Source: Paludibacter sp. (lineage in GTDB: Bacteria > Bacteroidota > Bacteroidia > Bacteroidales > Paludibacteraceae). From it: a DNA stretch of 64,000 nucleotides. The notes beneath the pieces were generated by a model, which searched no databases, was not told where the DNA came from, and saw nothing but the letters and a program-made list of their open reading frames with translations. Within the stretch, counting starts at the first letter, position 1. Each line of letters starts with the position of its first letter. The position numbers and the translations under genes were made by a program. This document shows, in pieces, positions 18,665 to 29,325 of this stretch. The stretch covers positions 186,001-250,000 of the forward strand of contig JAQTUE010000003.1 of NCBI GenBank assembly GCA_028710415.1. Reading direction: 5' to 3'.

Positions 18665-21181
18665 CTATTTATTTAACTCCATACAACCCATAATAAAGGG
18701 TCCGGTAGCCTTGGCATCATTATCCCTGATTTTCTCACCGGTATAATATTCAAAGCTGCCATCCCGGTAGGGGGTTCCACCTAGTCCTCCAACCGCGCAA
18801 CAGCGGGTTAAGGTTAAGGTGCCATCCATGTTTTCTACCAATAAATTGTCAATGATGCCATTGAATGCTTTTTCAGCATATGCTTTGTATTTTTTGTCAA
18901 TATACCCTTTGTTTACAGCTTTCGCCAAGGCATACATACATTGGGTGGTTACCGAAGCTTCAGGAAAATTCCCCTTGCGGGTTGGTTGGTCAATGACCTG
19001 GGACCAAAGTCCATTGCTAGCTTGATAGTTGGGAAGCGCATCAGCTAATCCCTGAATGATGGAAATGAGTTCTCCACGTCTGGGGTGATTTTCAGGAATG
19101 TAATCCATTGCATCTACTACTGCCATAAAATACCAGCCAATGCTTCTTCCCCAAAAGTTCGGGGATACTCCTGTCACAGGATCTGACCATCGCTGGCTTT
19201 TACTTTCATCCCAGGCATGGTAATAAAGCCCTGTTTTAGGATCAAAAGTATGCAAGTGGCATAACGTGATTTGTTTGATGGCTTCGTCAATCCATTCCGG
19301 TTTGTGAAAAGCAGAACCATAGTGTGCCATAAATGGAGATGCCATATAGATTCCGTCCAGCCACATTTGATCTTTGTAGATCTTTTTATGCCAGAATCCA
19401 CCATCTGACGTTCGGGGTTGACTTTTTAACTGGTCAATCAATGTGTCCATGGCTATTTTGTATTTTTCATCCCCGGTCTTTTTATATACATCAAAAAGCA
19501 TATTTCCCGGTTCAATAAAGTCGAGGTTCTGACTTTCGGCGTTGTACAGATAAATGTTACCTTTGGTGTTGATAACACTGTCGGCATATTGTTTTACATA
19601 TTCAAAATAGCGATCATCACCGGTTGCTTTCCAAAGTTGAAGCATGGCTGAACAACCTACTCCCTGTGAATATCCGAAAAATATTCTTTTCCCATAGTCA
19701 AGCTGCCATGCTTTTGGGAAGCGGCGTATTTCGGAATCAGCAAAATGCCTGGCATATGTATCTTTTGCAAAGTTGTCGGTGCGAAAGGGTGATGCCGGGA
19801 ATCCGGCTTTATTAAACAGGTTTACCCTGAAATAAGTCCCCCAGGCATACCGAACTGCTACCGGGCTTTTTACTTCCGGGGAAGTTAGTTCAACCTTATT
19901 GTTTACGATGGTGGCAATGGCAGGATAAAAACGATGGTCTGTTCCTGCAACCAGAAATCCTTTCAACGTTTGGCCTTTACTGTCCAATCCGCTTTCAGAA
20001 TAATCAAATGTTAGTATTACTTTATCCCCGGTTGCATGCATTGATTTGTAAAGCGGGCCTGAATAGGTTGTTTTCTTATGGTAATCTTTGGCTAATGCCC
20101 AGGCAGCCAGACGCTCGCCGGTAACAAGCTTGTTTCGTGGATGAATATCAGTTGAATCACCCGCATCGGTGATAACTGCCATGCCTGTGTTTTTAACCGA
20201 TTTCCAGGTATTTAGCTGTGCTTCCCGGATTCCGGCAGGTTGTTTGTATTGGGGTGCAATTTGTACAAAATAGAAAGGAAGGGTTGGTTGTTTGAATTCC
20301 TGACGCCAACTTTGAATCATATTCGTAAAAACTTCCTGATATTTTTCATAGCGTATGGAATTTGATTCGCCCTGATACCAGATATTCCCTTTCATGGTAT
20401 AGTTGCAGATTGGGGCAATCATTCCATTCCAAAGTGTTGAAGGTATTTTGCATAAATTATTTCCTGTGGCTTTTTCTTTCCTGAAATCAACCAACACATC
20501 GGCATAGAGCGGATTGTTTTTCATAACCTCCATCCTGGTCCATGATTCTGCATGGGTTCCGCCCCAGGTGGATTGGATTAATCCAACCGGCGTCTTTAAT
20601 TCTTTATAGAGTTTTCTTCCAAAGACAAATCCAACAGCAGAGAATTTTTCCAGGTTTTCTTTGTTGCAGGGCTTCCATTCCCCGACGCAATTTTCCATTT
20701 CACCATCCGTAGCCAGCTGATGTTCGACAATGAATAATCGGATATCAGGATAATTGGCATCTTTCATTTCTTCCTCCTCGTTCAATATCCCGGTTCTCCA
20801 ACCCTTATCTTTTGCGACCGGAAATTCCATGTTCGATTGCCCGGTGCAAAGCCAAACTTCCCCGATCAGGACATTGTTTATAACTAGGGTGTTTTCTCCC
20901 TGAATGGATATGGATTGATTTCTTACGGATGCAGGCGTTTTGATTTTGAGCTTCCACTTGCCTTCTTTGTCAGCAACTGTTAGTTCAGGTTTTGATGTCC
21001 AGGAAGGTTTAACTGAAATCTTTTCACCGGGAGTGGCATTGCCCCAGATATTTACAATTGTTTTTTGCTGTAACACCAGGTTGTCGGATAGAATGGAGGG
21101 AAGGGTAACTCTAGCACTTACTGATTGGGAACTTGCAAATAAAACGATGAGAAGTAAAAGGCGGATAATAGTTTTTTTCAT
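18665..21181 (-). CDS. Bimodular acetylesterase - GH105 unsaturated rhamnogalacturonyl hydrolase
   Basis: The 838-residue protein joins two enzymes. After a signal peptide (MKKTIIRLLLLIVLFASSQSVSA), residues about 25-470 match the sialate-O-acetylesterase-type SGNH family: GQSNMEF with nucleophile Ser116, and a later STWGGTHAESW block. Residues about 485-838 match GH105: GYSQGVGCSAML, WLDGIYMASPFMAHYG, GRSIGWYFMAVVD and a closing GPFIMGCMEL. In one chain it could remove acetyl groups from RG-I oligosaccharides and then the unsaturated uronate. The true ester substrate is not shown by sequence; acetylated RG-I is inferred from the partner domain and locus. The protein is likely periplasmic and has no T9SS tail. 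Confidence 0.88.
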   Translation of the reverse strand: MKKTIIRLLLLIVLFASSQSVSARVTLPSILSDNLVLQQKTIVNIWGNATPGEKISVKPSWTSKPELTVADKEGKWKLKIKTPASVRNQSISIQGENTLVINNVLIGEVWLCTGQSNMEFPVAKDKGWRTGILNEEEEMKDANYPDIRLFIVEHQLATDGEMENCVGEWKPCNKENLEKFSAVGFVFGRKLYKELKTPVGLIQSTWGGTHAESWTRMEVMKNNPLYADVLVDFRKEKATGNNLCKIPSTLWNGMIAPICNYTMKGNIWYQGESNSIRYEKYQEVFTNMIQSWRQEFKQPTLPFYFVQIAPQYKQPAGIREAQLNTWKSVKNTGMAVITDAGDSTDIHPRNKLVTGERLAAWALAKDYHKKTTYSGPLYKSMHATGDKVILTFDYSESGLDSKGQTLKGFLVAGTDHRFYPAIATIVNNKVELTSPEVKSPVAVRYAWGTYFRVNLFNKAGFPASPFRTDNFAKDTYARHFADSEIRRFPKAWQLDYGKRIFFGYSQGVGCSAMLQLWKATGDDRYFEYVKQYADSVINTKGNIYLYNAESQNLDFIEPGNMLFDVYKKTGDEKYKIAMDTLIDQLKSQPRTSDGGFWHKKIYKDQMWLDGIYMASPFMAHYGSAFHKPEWIDEAIKQITLCHLHTFDPKTGLYYHAWDESKSQRWSDPVTGVSPNFWGRSIGWYFMAVVDAMDYIPENHPRRGELISIIQGLADALPNYQASNGLWSQVIDQPTRKGNFPEASVTTQCMYALAKAVNKGYIDKKYKAYAEKAFNGIIDNLLVENMDGTLTLTRCCAVGGLGGTPYRDGSFEYYTGEKIRDNDAKATGPFIMGCMELNK

Positions 21182-21219
21182 GAAATTGGATATTCAAGGC
21201 TAATGAATTTATTATTTCA

Positions 21220-21227
21220 CAAATATA
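21220..21227 (-). promoter_or_regulatory. -7 promoter box of the esterase-GH105 gene
   Basis: TATATTTG on the minus strand, 39 bases before the start codon, identical to the boxes before GH105 and GH2. Confidence 0.5.
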
Positions 21228-21540
21228 CAGGTTAATAGGAAGACCTTTATAGATTTTTTGATGGTTCTATTGTTGTTTTTGGCATTTAGTAATTCTACTT
21301 TTCTAAATTTAAACAGGACAAATATATGAACCACAATTGCCACAATAGATAGATATAAAAATAGATTATCAACATATTACATGGATACAATAGTTAAAAA
21401 TCACTCTGTATTTTTATTGCTTACTTAAAATTCAGTTTTCAATGAATGTTTATTATTGCATTCTATTGTGTTCTTACTATTGTGTTCTAACTATTGTGGT
21501 TCGTTTTTCTTTAACTTGAACGAAAGTGATAAGCAGTATT

Positions 21541-21655
21541 AATAATCTGTGTAAATCAGTGTAATCAGTGGACAATCTTTTACATTCATCTCTTATATTT
21601 TATTTCTTTTATTAAATAATTAATCTGTGTAAATTAGAGTCATCAGGACATGATG
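21541..21655. repeat. CTGTGTAAATCAGTG repeat, fourth copy
   Basis: The fullest copy: AATAATCTGTGTAAATCAG, TGTAATCAGTGGACAATC, TTACATTCATCTCTT, then TTATTAAATAATTAATCTG and GTAAATTAGAGTCATCAGG. It lies 3' of the PiT gene. Confidence 0.85.
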
Positions 21656-21680
21656 CAGATAATCATTTTAATATAATAAG

Positions 21681-21711
21681 AAAGGTTGTCTCAGAATGAA
21701 ACAACCTTTTT
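21681..21711 (-). terminator. Terminator after the PiT phosphate permease gene
   Basis: AAAGGTTGT pairs with ACAACCTTT about a 12-base loop, 21 bases beyond the stop at 21732. The minus-strand T tract is interrupted (CTTTCTTATTA). Confidence 0.6.
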
Positions 21712-21731
21712 ATTATATAAGATTTCAGTGT

Positions 21732-22748
21732 TTAAACCAGTGATCCAAACAGGAAGAAAATCAATGCAGCTAATGCAGCACTTACCGGAATGGTCAGAAG
21801 CCATGCAATCATTAAGTTTTTAGTAACACCCCAACGTACTGCCGAAAGTCTTTTTACAGCACCAACACCAATAATTGCTCCGGTGATGGTATGTGTGGTA
21901 CTTACCGGTATTTTTAGTAGTTCTGTCAGGAATAATGTAAATGCACCGGCAGTTTCAGCGGCAACACCTTCCAATGGAGTTACTTTGGTAATGCGCGATC
22001 CCATTGTCTTTACAATCTTCCAACCCCCGGACATAGTACCTAACGAAATTACGCCAAAACAAGAGAAAGCTACCCAGTCAGGTAAATCCTTAATGCTGGA
22101 AATTCCCATATCAATTCCACGGGCATGGGCTGCAATCATTGCTGCTGCTATAATACCCATTACTTTCTGGGAATCATTCAACCCATGGCCGATACTGAAC
22201 AGACCTGATGAAACCAATTGCAATCGCTTAAACCAAAGGTTTGCCTTATGAGGATTTGCCCTTTTGCAAATATAGAATATCAGCATGGTCAGCAAGGAAG
22301 AAACAATCATACCAATCAGTGGAGCCAGTACGATAAAGGCTGCAATTTTGATAATAACTGCGCCACGTATGGATGCAATCCCACTATGCATGATAGCTGC
22401 CCCGGCAAATCCGCCGATCAGCGTATGCGATGACGAAGAGGGTATCCCGGACCACCAGGTGGCTAAATTCCATATAATAGCTGCTACAATACCTGCAAAA
22501 ATCACAGGCAGGGTGATATATTGTTCAAATACGGTTTTAGAAACAGTATTGGCAATCCCAAATTCCCCAATGATATATTTTGCTATGAAAAAGGCAGCAA
22601 AGTTGAAAAAAGCAGCCCATATTACAGCTTGAAAAGGCGAGAGCACCTTGGTTGATACGATGGTTGCAATAGAGTTAGCAGCATCATGAAAACCGTTTAT
22701 AAAATCGAACAGCAGGGCCAGTACGATTATGGTTATTAAAAGTGTCAT
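21732..22748 (-). CDS. Inorganic phosphate transporter, PiT family
   Basis: A 338-residue integral membrane protein with the two inverted PiT signature repeats: FDFINGFHDAANSIATIV near residues 15-32 and VSTTHTITGAIIGVGAV near 287-303, plus PSSSSHTLIGGFAGA near 102-116. PiT permeases carry metal-phosphate with protons or sodium. It follows the DUF47 gene by 18 bases on the same strand, the usual PiT-DUF47 pairing. Confidence 0.93.
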   Translation of the reverse strand: MTLLITIIVLALLFDFINGFHDAANSIATIVSTKVLSPFQAVIWAAFFNFAAFFIAKYIIGEFGIANTVSKTVFEQYITLPVIFAGIVAAIIWNLATWWSGIPSSSSHTLIGGFAGAAIMHSGIASIRGAVIIKIAAFIVLAPLIGMIVSSLLTMLIFYICKRANPHKANLWFKRLQLVSSGLFSIGHGLNDSQKVMGIIAAAMIAAHARGIDMGISSIKDLPDWVAFSCFGVISLGTMSGGWKIVKTMGSRITKVTPLEGVAAETAGAFTLFLTELLKIPVSTTHTITGAIIGVGAVKRLSAVRWGVTKNLMIAWLLTIPVSAALAALIFFLFGSLV

Positions 22749-22766
22749 TTCTTAGTGTTGGAGTTA

Positions 22767-23414
22767 TTATGCGTACTTAACAATAATCGTTTTGATAATT
22801 TTGCCTACGTATTCAGCAGCATCAGTTGCTTTTTCCAACTCATACATAATCTCTTTTAATTTAATGAGTTCAATGCCATCTTTTTCTTTTTCAAATAATT
22901 CAATAATAAAGTTTTCGTATACATCATCTGCCCTGTTCTCAATGGCATGCAATTCTGCACAGAATTCCTTGATCTTTTTTGAGTTCTTTTTCAAAACATC
23001 CAGTTCATCGACTGCTTTACCAATGCAGACGGCTCCTTCACGGATTAACAGTGCCAGGTCGATAGCTTCCTTTGGCAATTGTTTAGGGTTGTAGAGTACA
23101 ATTCTTTTTGCACAACTGTTGATGTAATCCGTTACATCATCCAATCGATTGGCTAAATGGTGAATGTCTTCGCGGTCGAATGGGGTAATAAAAGTAGTGT
23201 TCAGTTCATCAAAAACACGGTTGTTTAATACATCCCCCTTTTTTTCTTGTTCTTTGATTTTTCTGTAATACTCTATGGCCGATTCATGATCATTATGTTG
23301 CACACATTCGATAATTAAATCAGAAGCAACTAATAAAACATCAGCCATATCTTTCAATATTGGAAAAAATTTAGGCTCTTTTGGAATAAAATTGTTGAGA
23401 AAAGAATTGTTCAT
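22767..23414 (-). CDS. DUF47 (PhoU-like) phosphate transport regulator
   Basis: A 215-residue, mostly helical, charged cytoplasmic protein. The segment FITPFDREDIHHLANRLDDVTDYI is the DUF47 signature, with a second conserved stretch ELHAIENRADDVYE. Proteins of this family partner PiT permeases and are thought to control phosphate uptake. It is the first gene of the two-gene operon, with a possible -7 box (TAAATTTG) about 110 bases upstream. Confidence 0.9.
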   Translation of the reverse strand: MNNSFLNNFIPKEPKFFPILKDMADVLLVASDLIIECVQHNDHESAIEYYRKIKEQEKKGDVLNNRVFDELNTTFITPFDREDIHHLANRLDDVTDYINSCAKRIVLYNPKQLPKEAIDLALLIREGAVCIGKAVDELDVLKKNSKKIKEFCAELHAIENRADDVYENFIIELFEKEKDGIELIKLKEIMYELEKATDAAEYVGKIIKTIIVKYA

Positions 23415-23522
23415 AACAAAATTGATTTTGTGTTATTTGTGATGTAATTATCTGTTTTTATAATTTATTGTTTATCTTACTTGTATTGGAATTAATAAAC
23501 TTAATTCAACTTAAATCAGGTG

Positions 23523-23530
23523 CAAATTTA
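23523..23530 (-). promoter_or_regulatory. Possible -7 box of the DUF47-PiT operon
   Basis: TAAATTTG on the minus strand fits TAnnTTTG and lies about 110 bases before the DUF47 start. No clear -33 partner is visible. Confidence 0.35.
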
Positions 23531-23803
23531 CGAAAACCGATTTATATAATCGTATTTTCATGAAAATTTAATAGAATTGTAACATGGTTGCAAATAGCTT
23601 ATAACTTGTAGGTTATAGGTGTTAAATATACTTTTTTACTCAATGTCGTATTTTGATGCCTGAAATTTAAATGTTAGTTGATTGAGTGAGAAGTAATCAG
23701 AATTATATTGAACTTACGTTAGAATGCTCAAAAATAAGCTAAAATTATCAACAAGTCAACTAATATTCAGTTAATGCTCAAAAAAAATAACAGAAAAGTT
23801 TTT

Positions 23804-23830
23804 TTTGAACTGGAAAAAGTTATACTTTTG
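23804..23830 (+). promoter_or_regulatory. Promoter of the ferredoxin gene
   Basis: TACTTTTG (23823-23830) matches the -7 consensus, with TTTG at 23804-23807. It lies 38 bases before the ATG. Confidence 0.6.
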
Positions 23831-23868
23831 CAGAACTAATTAGTACTAACAAAAAAATAAACAAGAAA

Positions 23869-24036
23869 ATGGCTTACGTTATTTCAGAAGATTGTATTGC
23901 TTGCGGTTCATGTATCAGCGAATGCCCTGTTGAAGCAATTTCAGAAGGTGATATTTATGTTATTGACGCTGATGTATGTACCGATTGTGGAACATGCGCC
24001 GATGTTTGTCCTTCAGAAGCAATCAGTCCGGCATAA
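23869..24036 (+). CDS. 2[4Fe-4S] ferredoxin, 55 residues
   Basis: A short gene reading MAYVISEDCIACGSCISE and on to a TAA at 24034-24036. Two complete cluster motifs are visible, CIACGSCISECP and CTDCGTCADVCP, both CxxCxxCxxxCP. This is the clostridial-type ferredoxin that carries low-potential electrons in the cytoplasm. The gene stands alone, with its own promoter and a strong terminator, suggesting high monocistronic expression. Confidence 0.95.
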   Translation: MAYVISEDCIACGSCISECPVEAISEGDIYVIDADVCTDCGTCADVCPSEAISPA

Positions 24037-24058
24037 TTAAACTCCGTAATAATTATTG

Positions 24059-24094
24059 AAGACCTATTCGTTTTACGAATAGGTCTTTTTTTTT
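24059..24094 (+). terminator. Terminator after the ferredoxin gene
   Basis: AAGACCTATTCG pairs with CGAATAGGTCTT around a 4-base loop, followed by a long T tract. Confidence 0.93.
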
Positions 24095-24244
24095 ACCCCA
24101 ATCCGGCATAAATCTCTAAGCCAGGTTTATATTTCTTCTGTTTTGTATTTTCGTTTGAGTAATAAATTATTTAAACCTCTTAATACCCAATCAACCATTC
24201 AATTTACTATTTTACTATTTACCTTTTACTATTTTTATTCTCTT

Positions 24245-24294
24245 AAACTCAATCAACTTAATCAACCAATTAACTAATCAACCAATCAACCAAA
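24245..24294. repeat. AATCAACC octamer repeat 3' of gldB
   Basis: Degenerate head-to-tail octamers (AATCAACTT, AATCAACC, AATTAACT, AATCAACC) run up to the gldB stop codon. The same octamer abuts the trpB and trpF start codons. Confidence 0.75.
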
Positions 24295-25308
24295 TCACGG
24301 TCTGTATCCCGAATCTTCCAACATTTTCTGATAATTATTTTCCTTCATTAAATCGGTCAATGAAACCTTCGGGTTTTTACTCATATAGCTTTCTACAATT
24401 TGCCAACCCAACCATGTTCCTAATCTTCCCGGCGAATCCTGTGATACAGTTGCTGTAAAAGGCGCATCATTCATATACTTGCGAATCAACTGCACATCAG
24501 TTGAGAATAAATGTTTCTGGTCGATGATATAACCCCAGATTTGTTTTTCATTTGTCTTGCTCCATTTCCATTGTGCCTGGGTATAGCCCATAATGTTCTC
24601 AGGTTTTTCATTGGGCATAAATACCGACAACAGGTACATGACTTTACCCCTGAACAGCATGTTGTCCAGCAACCGGTATTCCGAACTGTTCATGACAAAC
24701 ATCCTGAATAAGGTCGCCGATACCAGGTCGGTGGCCACACATTCACGTCGCATGTTGTAGATCATATACTGGTAGGTGAAATTCTTATAGGCAGGGTAAT
24801 TGCTACCAAGGTAAAAATCTGTCCCTACGCCAATAAACTTATTGTTCATCATTACCGACCGGTTAAATCCGGAAACAAAAAAGTATACTTCGGGTAATTG
24901 TACCTCCGGGAAGTAGTAATGGATATACGTATAGGCATCCGAAACCTGCTTTTCAATGTCCGAGACATCCGTGAATGTCTGGAGTGCTTTTTTATTGACA
25001 GCTTTGAAAGTTGTATCAGTCAGAAATTGATGAAACAGGGTACGTACAGCAGGTGTATCAGTTGCAGCGGTATCGAGTATGGTAGCTGTGAAAACAGGCA
25101 GGAAATCTTTGTACTTTGCATACAGGCGGTCCACTCCCGGTTTCATTTTGGTTGTGTCGAGTGATAACAGGTCCTTATCAAAGCGGTGTATCTTTACTTC
25201 ATAACGGTTTTTGGTAACGTCAATTTCAAACCGGTTTTTTTTACTGCACGAGCCCAGTAGGATAACCAGGCAACAAATAGAAATCGTCAGTATAGTCGTC
25301 TTTTTCAT
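24295..25308 (-). CDS. gldB: Gliding motility lipoprotein GldB-like
   Basis: The frame extends to 25353, but the preferred start is the ATG at 25308. It gives MKKTTILTISICCLVILLGSC, a lipoprotein signal with lipobox LGSC, and the 15 extra codons upstream would overlap the yidC terminator. The resulting 337-residue lipoprotein has the GldB pattern (VKIHRFDKDLLSLD, LTDTTF..., YQYMIYNMRRECVATDLV, YLLSVFMPNEKPENIMGYTQ). GldB is a membrane lipoprotein of Bacteroidota needed for gliding in flavobacteria and is also found in non-gliding species. Its presence agrees with the T9SS cargo in this window. Confidence 0.85.
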   Translation of the reverse strand: MKKTTILTISICCLVILLGSCSKKNRFEIDVTKNRYEVKIHRFDKDLLSLDTTKMKPGVDRLYAKYKDFLPVFTATILDTAATDTPAVRTLFHQFLTDTTFKAVNKKALQTFTDVSDIEKQVSDAYTYIHYYFPEVQLPEVYFFVSGFNRSVMMNNKFIGVGTDFYLGSNYPAYKNFTYQYMIYNMRRECVATDLVSATLFRMFVMNSSEYRLLDNMLFRGKVMYLLSVFMPNEKPENIMGYTQAQWKWSKTNEKQIWGYIIDQKHLFSTDVQLIRKYMNDAPFTATVSQDSPGRLGTWLGWQIVESYMSKNPKVSLTDLMKENNYQKMLEDSGYRP

Positions 25309-25335
25309 TTTAGGAGTTTCCTTAAGTATGTATCG

Positions 25336-25376
25336 AAAAAAGCGCAAATACAACTTTTAAAATTGTATTTGCGCTT
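25336..25376 (-). terminator. Terminator after yidC
   Basis: GCGCAAATACAA pairs with TTGTATTTGCGC (25342-25374) around a 9-base loop, and the minus strand then runs into T6. This lies between yidC and the chosen gldB start. Confidence 0.92.
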
Positions 25377-25392
25377 ATTTATTCAGTTTTAT

Positions 25393-27303
25393 TTATTTAC
25401 GGTTCTTTACCGCTTTTTGTTGTTCCTGTTGCATCTTTTCCAAACGTGCCATAAAGCCGCTTTTCTTAACAGGTTTATTGATGTTGCTCTTACGTTTAGC
25501 ATGTAATTCGGCTAACATTTTCTTTTCATCAACTGTAGCACGGATTACATAAGTCTGTCCAATTGAAATCAGGGTAGCAATAAAATAATAATAACTTAAC
25601 CCTGAAGCATAATTGTTGAACATAAACAAGAACATTAATGGCATCAGGTACATCATCCATTTCATCATGGCTCCACCCATTTGGTCGTTGGTAGGAGTGT
25701 TGGCCATATTCAGTTTTGTAAAGACAATGTTGGTTGCAGTCATTAACAGACAGAACAGGCTGACATGATTCCCAAACCCAAATGGTACGGTGAATGGTAA
25801 TTTCATGATAGAATCATAGGCTGATAAATCGGTAGCCCACAGGAAACTCTGTTGGCGTAACTCGATAGCAGCCGGGAAGAAGCTAAACATGGCAAACAAT
25901 ATAGGCATTTGAAGCAGGGTCGGCAAACACCCGCTCATTGGACTAACCCCGACTTTCCCATACAGTTCCATCGTTGCCTTTTGACGTTCGGCTGCTTTAT
26001 CTGCCGGAATCTTCGCATTTATTTCATCTATCTCAGGTTTCAACACCCGCATTTTGGCACTCGAAATATATGATTTGTACGTTAATGGGAAAAGCACCAG
26101 TTTTATAACTATGGTCATCAACAAGATGATCAATCCGAAATTGCTGATAAACTTACTGAATAAATTGAACATCGGGATAATGGCAAACTTGTTTACCCAT
26201 CCAAAGATACCCCAACCCAGCGGAATCAGTTTGTTCAGTTGTAATCCTGCATCATCTTTTGTGTTATTTGCAATAGCCGAAAGTACCTTGTACTGGTTAG
26301 GGCCAAAGTAGAAACGAAAGGTAGTTGGTGTTTTCCCTGTCGGATCGAATGGTACCGACATTTCAGCGGTATATTCTTTCAGGTAACCTGAATTTTCAGC
26401 TTCCAGTGTACTCTTCAACGTGGTTGAACTCATGGCATCATCGGCAATAAGAATACTGCTGAAGAACTGATCCTTGAAAGCAATCCATTTTACTTTGTTG
26501 GTAAGTTTCTTGTCATCATTTTTGCTCTCGCTCAGTTTTTCAATATCATCAGCTACGTATTTGTAGTTGATTGATGAATAACGGTCTTCAAATTTGCGTC
26601 CCATTTCCTGTTGACGTAATTTTGAGTACCATTGCATATCCAATGAATTAATACCTGCCGGCATTACTGTGTTCATGCCATTGGCTTTCAAACCAAAGCT
26701 TAACAGGTATTCTTTTTTAGGCAATGTATAGGCAAAATCAAGATAGGCATTTCCGCTGGTTTTCAAACGTAAAATCAATGTCTGGTTTCCGTTTGAGTCT
26801 GTTGAAATACCTGATACAGGTTCAAAGAAGAGGTTCGAACTATTAATAACCCGGTTGTTGTTGGTTACCAACGTGAAACCCATGTTGCTCTCTTTGTCAT
26901 TAAAGAGTATCAATGGTTGGGAGTTATTCAGCGTATCCTTTTTAAAGTACTTTTTTAATAGGACTGAATAAATCCGGCCTCCTTTATTGCTTAATGTTAC
27001 TTTTACAAGTTCATTTTCCAGGGTGAAAAATTTCTCTACCCCTTGAGCAGAAACACTGAAATCACCAAATGCATCAGCACTCTTCGCTTTTGCAGTTGTG
27101 TCATTCACGGCTACAGAATCTTTTGATAATGATGCTTTTGCGACATTACCCGCTAGTGCAGTTTTATTTTGTTCAACAAAGGCTATTGAATCGCTGTAGC
27201 GCTTTTCGGAGGCAATCTCTTTGTCCGATTTCTTATTTAATTGTGAAAATCCGAGAACTATCAGTGCTATCAGTACAAATCCCAGAATCGTATTTTTATC
27301 CAT
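25393..27303 (-). CDS. yidC: Membrane protein insertase YidC
   Basis: A 636-residue inner-membrane protein. It has one N-terminal membrane segment (NTILGFVLIALIVLGFSQL), a large periplasmic beta domain (about 70-355), then the Oxa1 core with GLIILLMTIVIKLVLFPLTYKSY near 390, MSGCLPTLLQMPILFAMFSFF near 455, and two further helices, ending in a Lys/Gln-rich tail. It inserts membrane proteins alone or with SecYEG. It lies 114 bases after pyrG on the same strand, an order often seen in Bacteroidota. Confidence 0.96.
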   Translation of the reverse strand: MDKNTILGFVLIALIVLGFSQLNKKSDKEIASEKRYSDSIAFVEQNKTALAGNVAKASLSKDSVAVNDTTAKAKSADAFGDFSVSAQGVEKFFTLENELVKVTLSNKGGRIYSVLLKKYFKKDTLNNSQPLILFNDKESNMGFTLVTNNNRVINSSNLFFEPVSGISTDSNGNQTLILRLKTSGNAYLDFAYTLPKKEYLLSFGLKANGMNTVMPAGINSLDMQWYSKLRQQEMGRKFEDRYSSINYKYVADDIEKLSESKNDDKKLTNKVKWIAFKDQFFSSILIADDAMSSTTLKSTLEAENSGYLKEYTAEMSVPFDPTGKTPTTFRFYFGPNQYKVLSAIANNTKDDAGLQLNKLIPLGWGIFGWVNKFAIIPMFNLFSKFISNFGLIILLMTIVIKLVLFPLTYKSYISSAKMRVLKPEIDEINAKIPADKAAERQKATMELYGKVGVSPMSGCLPTLLQMPILFAMFSFFPAAIELRQQSFLWATDLSAYDSIMKLPFTVPFGFGNHVSLFCLLMTATNIVFTKLNMANTPTNDQMGGAMMKWMMYLMPLMFLFMFNNYASGLSYYYFIATLISIGQTYVIRATVDEKKMLAELHAKRKSNINKPVKKSGFMARLEKMQQEQQKAVKNRK

Positions 27304-27394
27304 AAAGTTATAATTGCTGTCTCCAGTCCACCAATTGGCGGAGGCTTTAAAATTAGTATATAATTTAATCAGTCTTTTTCATTCACCATCTAAA

Positions 27395-27417
27395 TTCCCC
27401 TTTAGGGGTTAGGGGTC

Positions 27418-27420
<3 letters not shown>
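27395..27420. repeat. CCCCTTTAGGGG-type dispersed repeat overlapping the pyrG stop
   Basis: TTCCCCTTTAGGGGTTAGG is the core. Read on the minus strand it begins with the pyrG stop TAA. See the other copies near 37411, 44896, 45000, 60267, 60359 and 63767. Confidence 0.85.
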
Positions 27421-29031
<1,611 letters not shown>

Positions 29032-29325
29032 TTATTTACTTAAAATTACTACACGATGTTTCGTATTTTTAAGTCTGCAAATTTCGGAAAAAAAACTGAA
29101 TAACGAAAATGAAACTAATAAATTAAGTATTAAGATTTAAGAATAAACCTAAAGCCAACTTCACAATCATTTTAAACCTCCCTCCAAATTGCCGGTTTGG
29201 TGAAATCAGTTAGTACAAAAACCGCATTCTCACGTCATTTAAGTCAACGAAGCCTATATTGAAAAAATCGGTTGTCGTTTGATAAATCTGAATTCTATAA
29301 ATCACAATCTTTCCACCCTTTGAGT

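Larger units (their letters stand above)
21182..21731. other. 550-bp spacer: promoter, repeat, terminator
   Basis: No gene is seen. The spacer holds the esterase-GH105 promoter box (21220-21227), an AT-rich stretch with the short repeated phrase ATTGTGTTCT at about 21465-21495, the dispersed repeat at 21541-21655 and the terminator after the PiT gene. Confidence 0.55.
23415..23868. other. 454-bp divergent spacer between the DUF47 and ferredoxin genes
   Basis: AT-rich and without a credible ORF. It carries the minus-strand -7 box at 23523-23530 (TAAATTTG) for the phosphate operon and the plus-strand ferredoxin promoter at 23804-23830. Nothing else is recognised. Confidence 0.55.

Noticed and set aside
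25309-25353. Upstream extension of GldB
   Set aside because: Those codons cover the yidC terminator; the internal ATG begins a proper lipoprotein signal.
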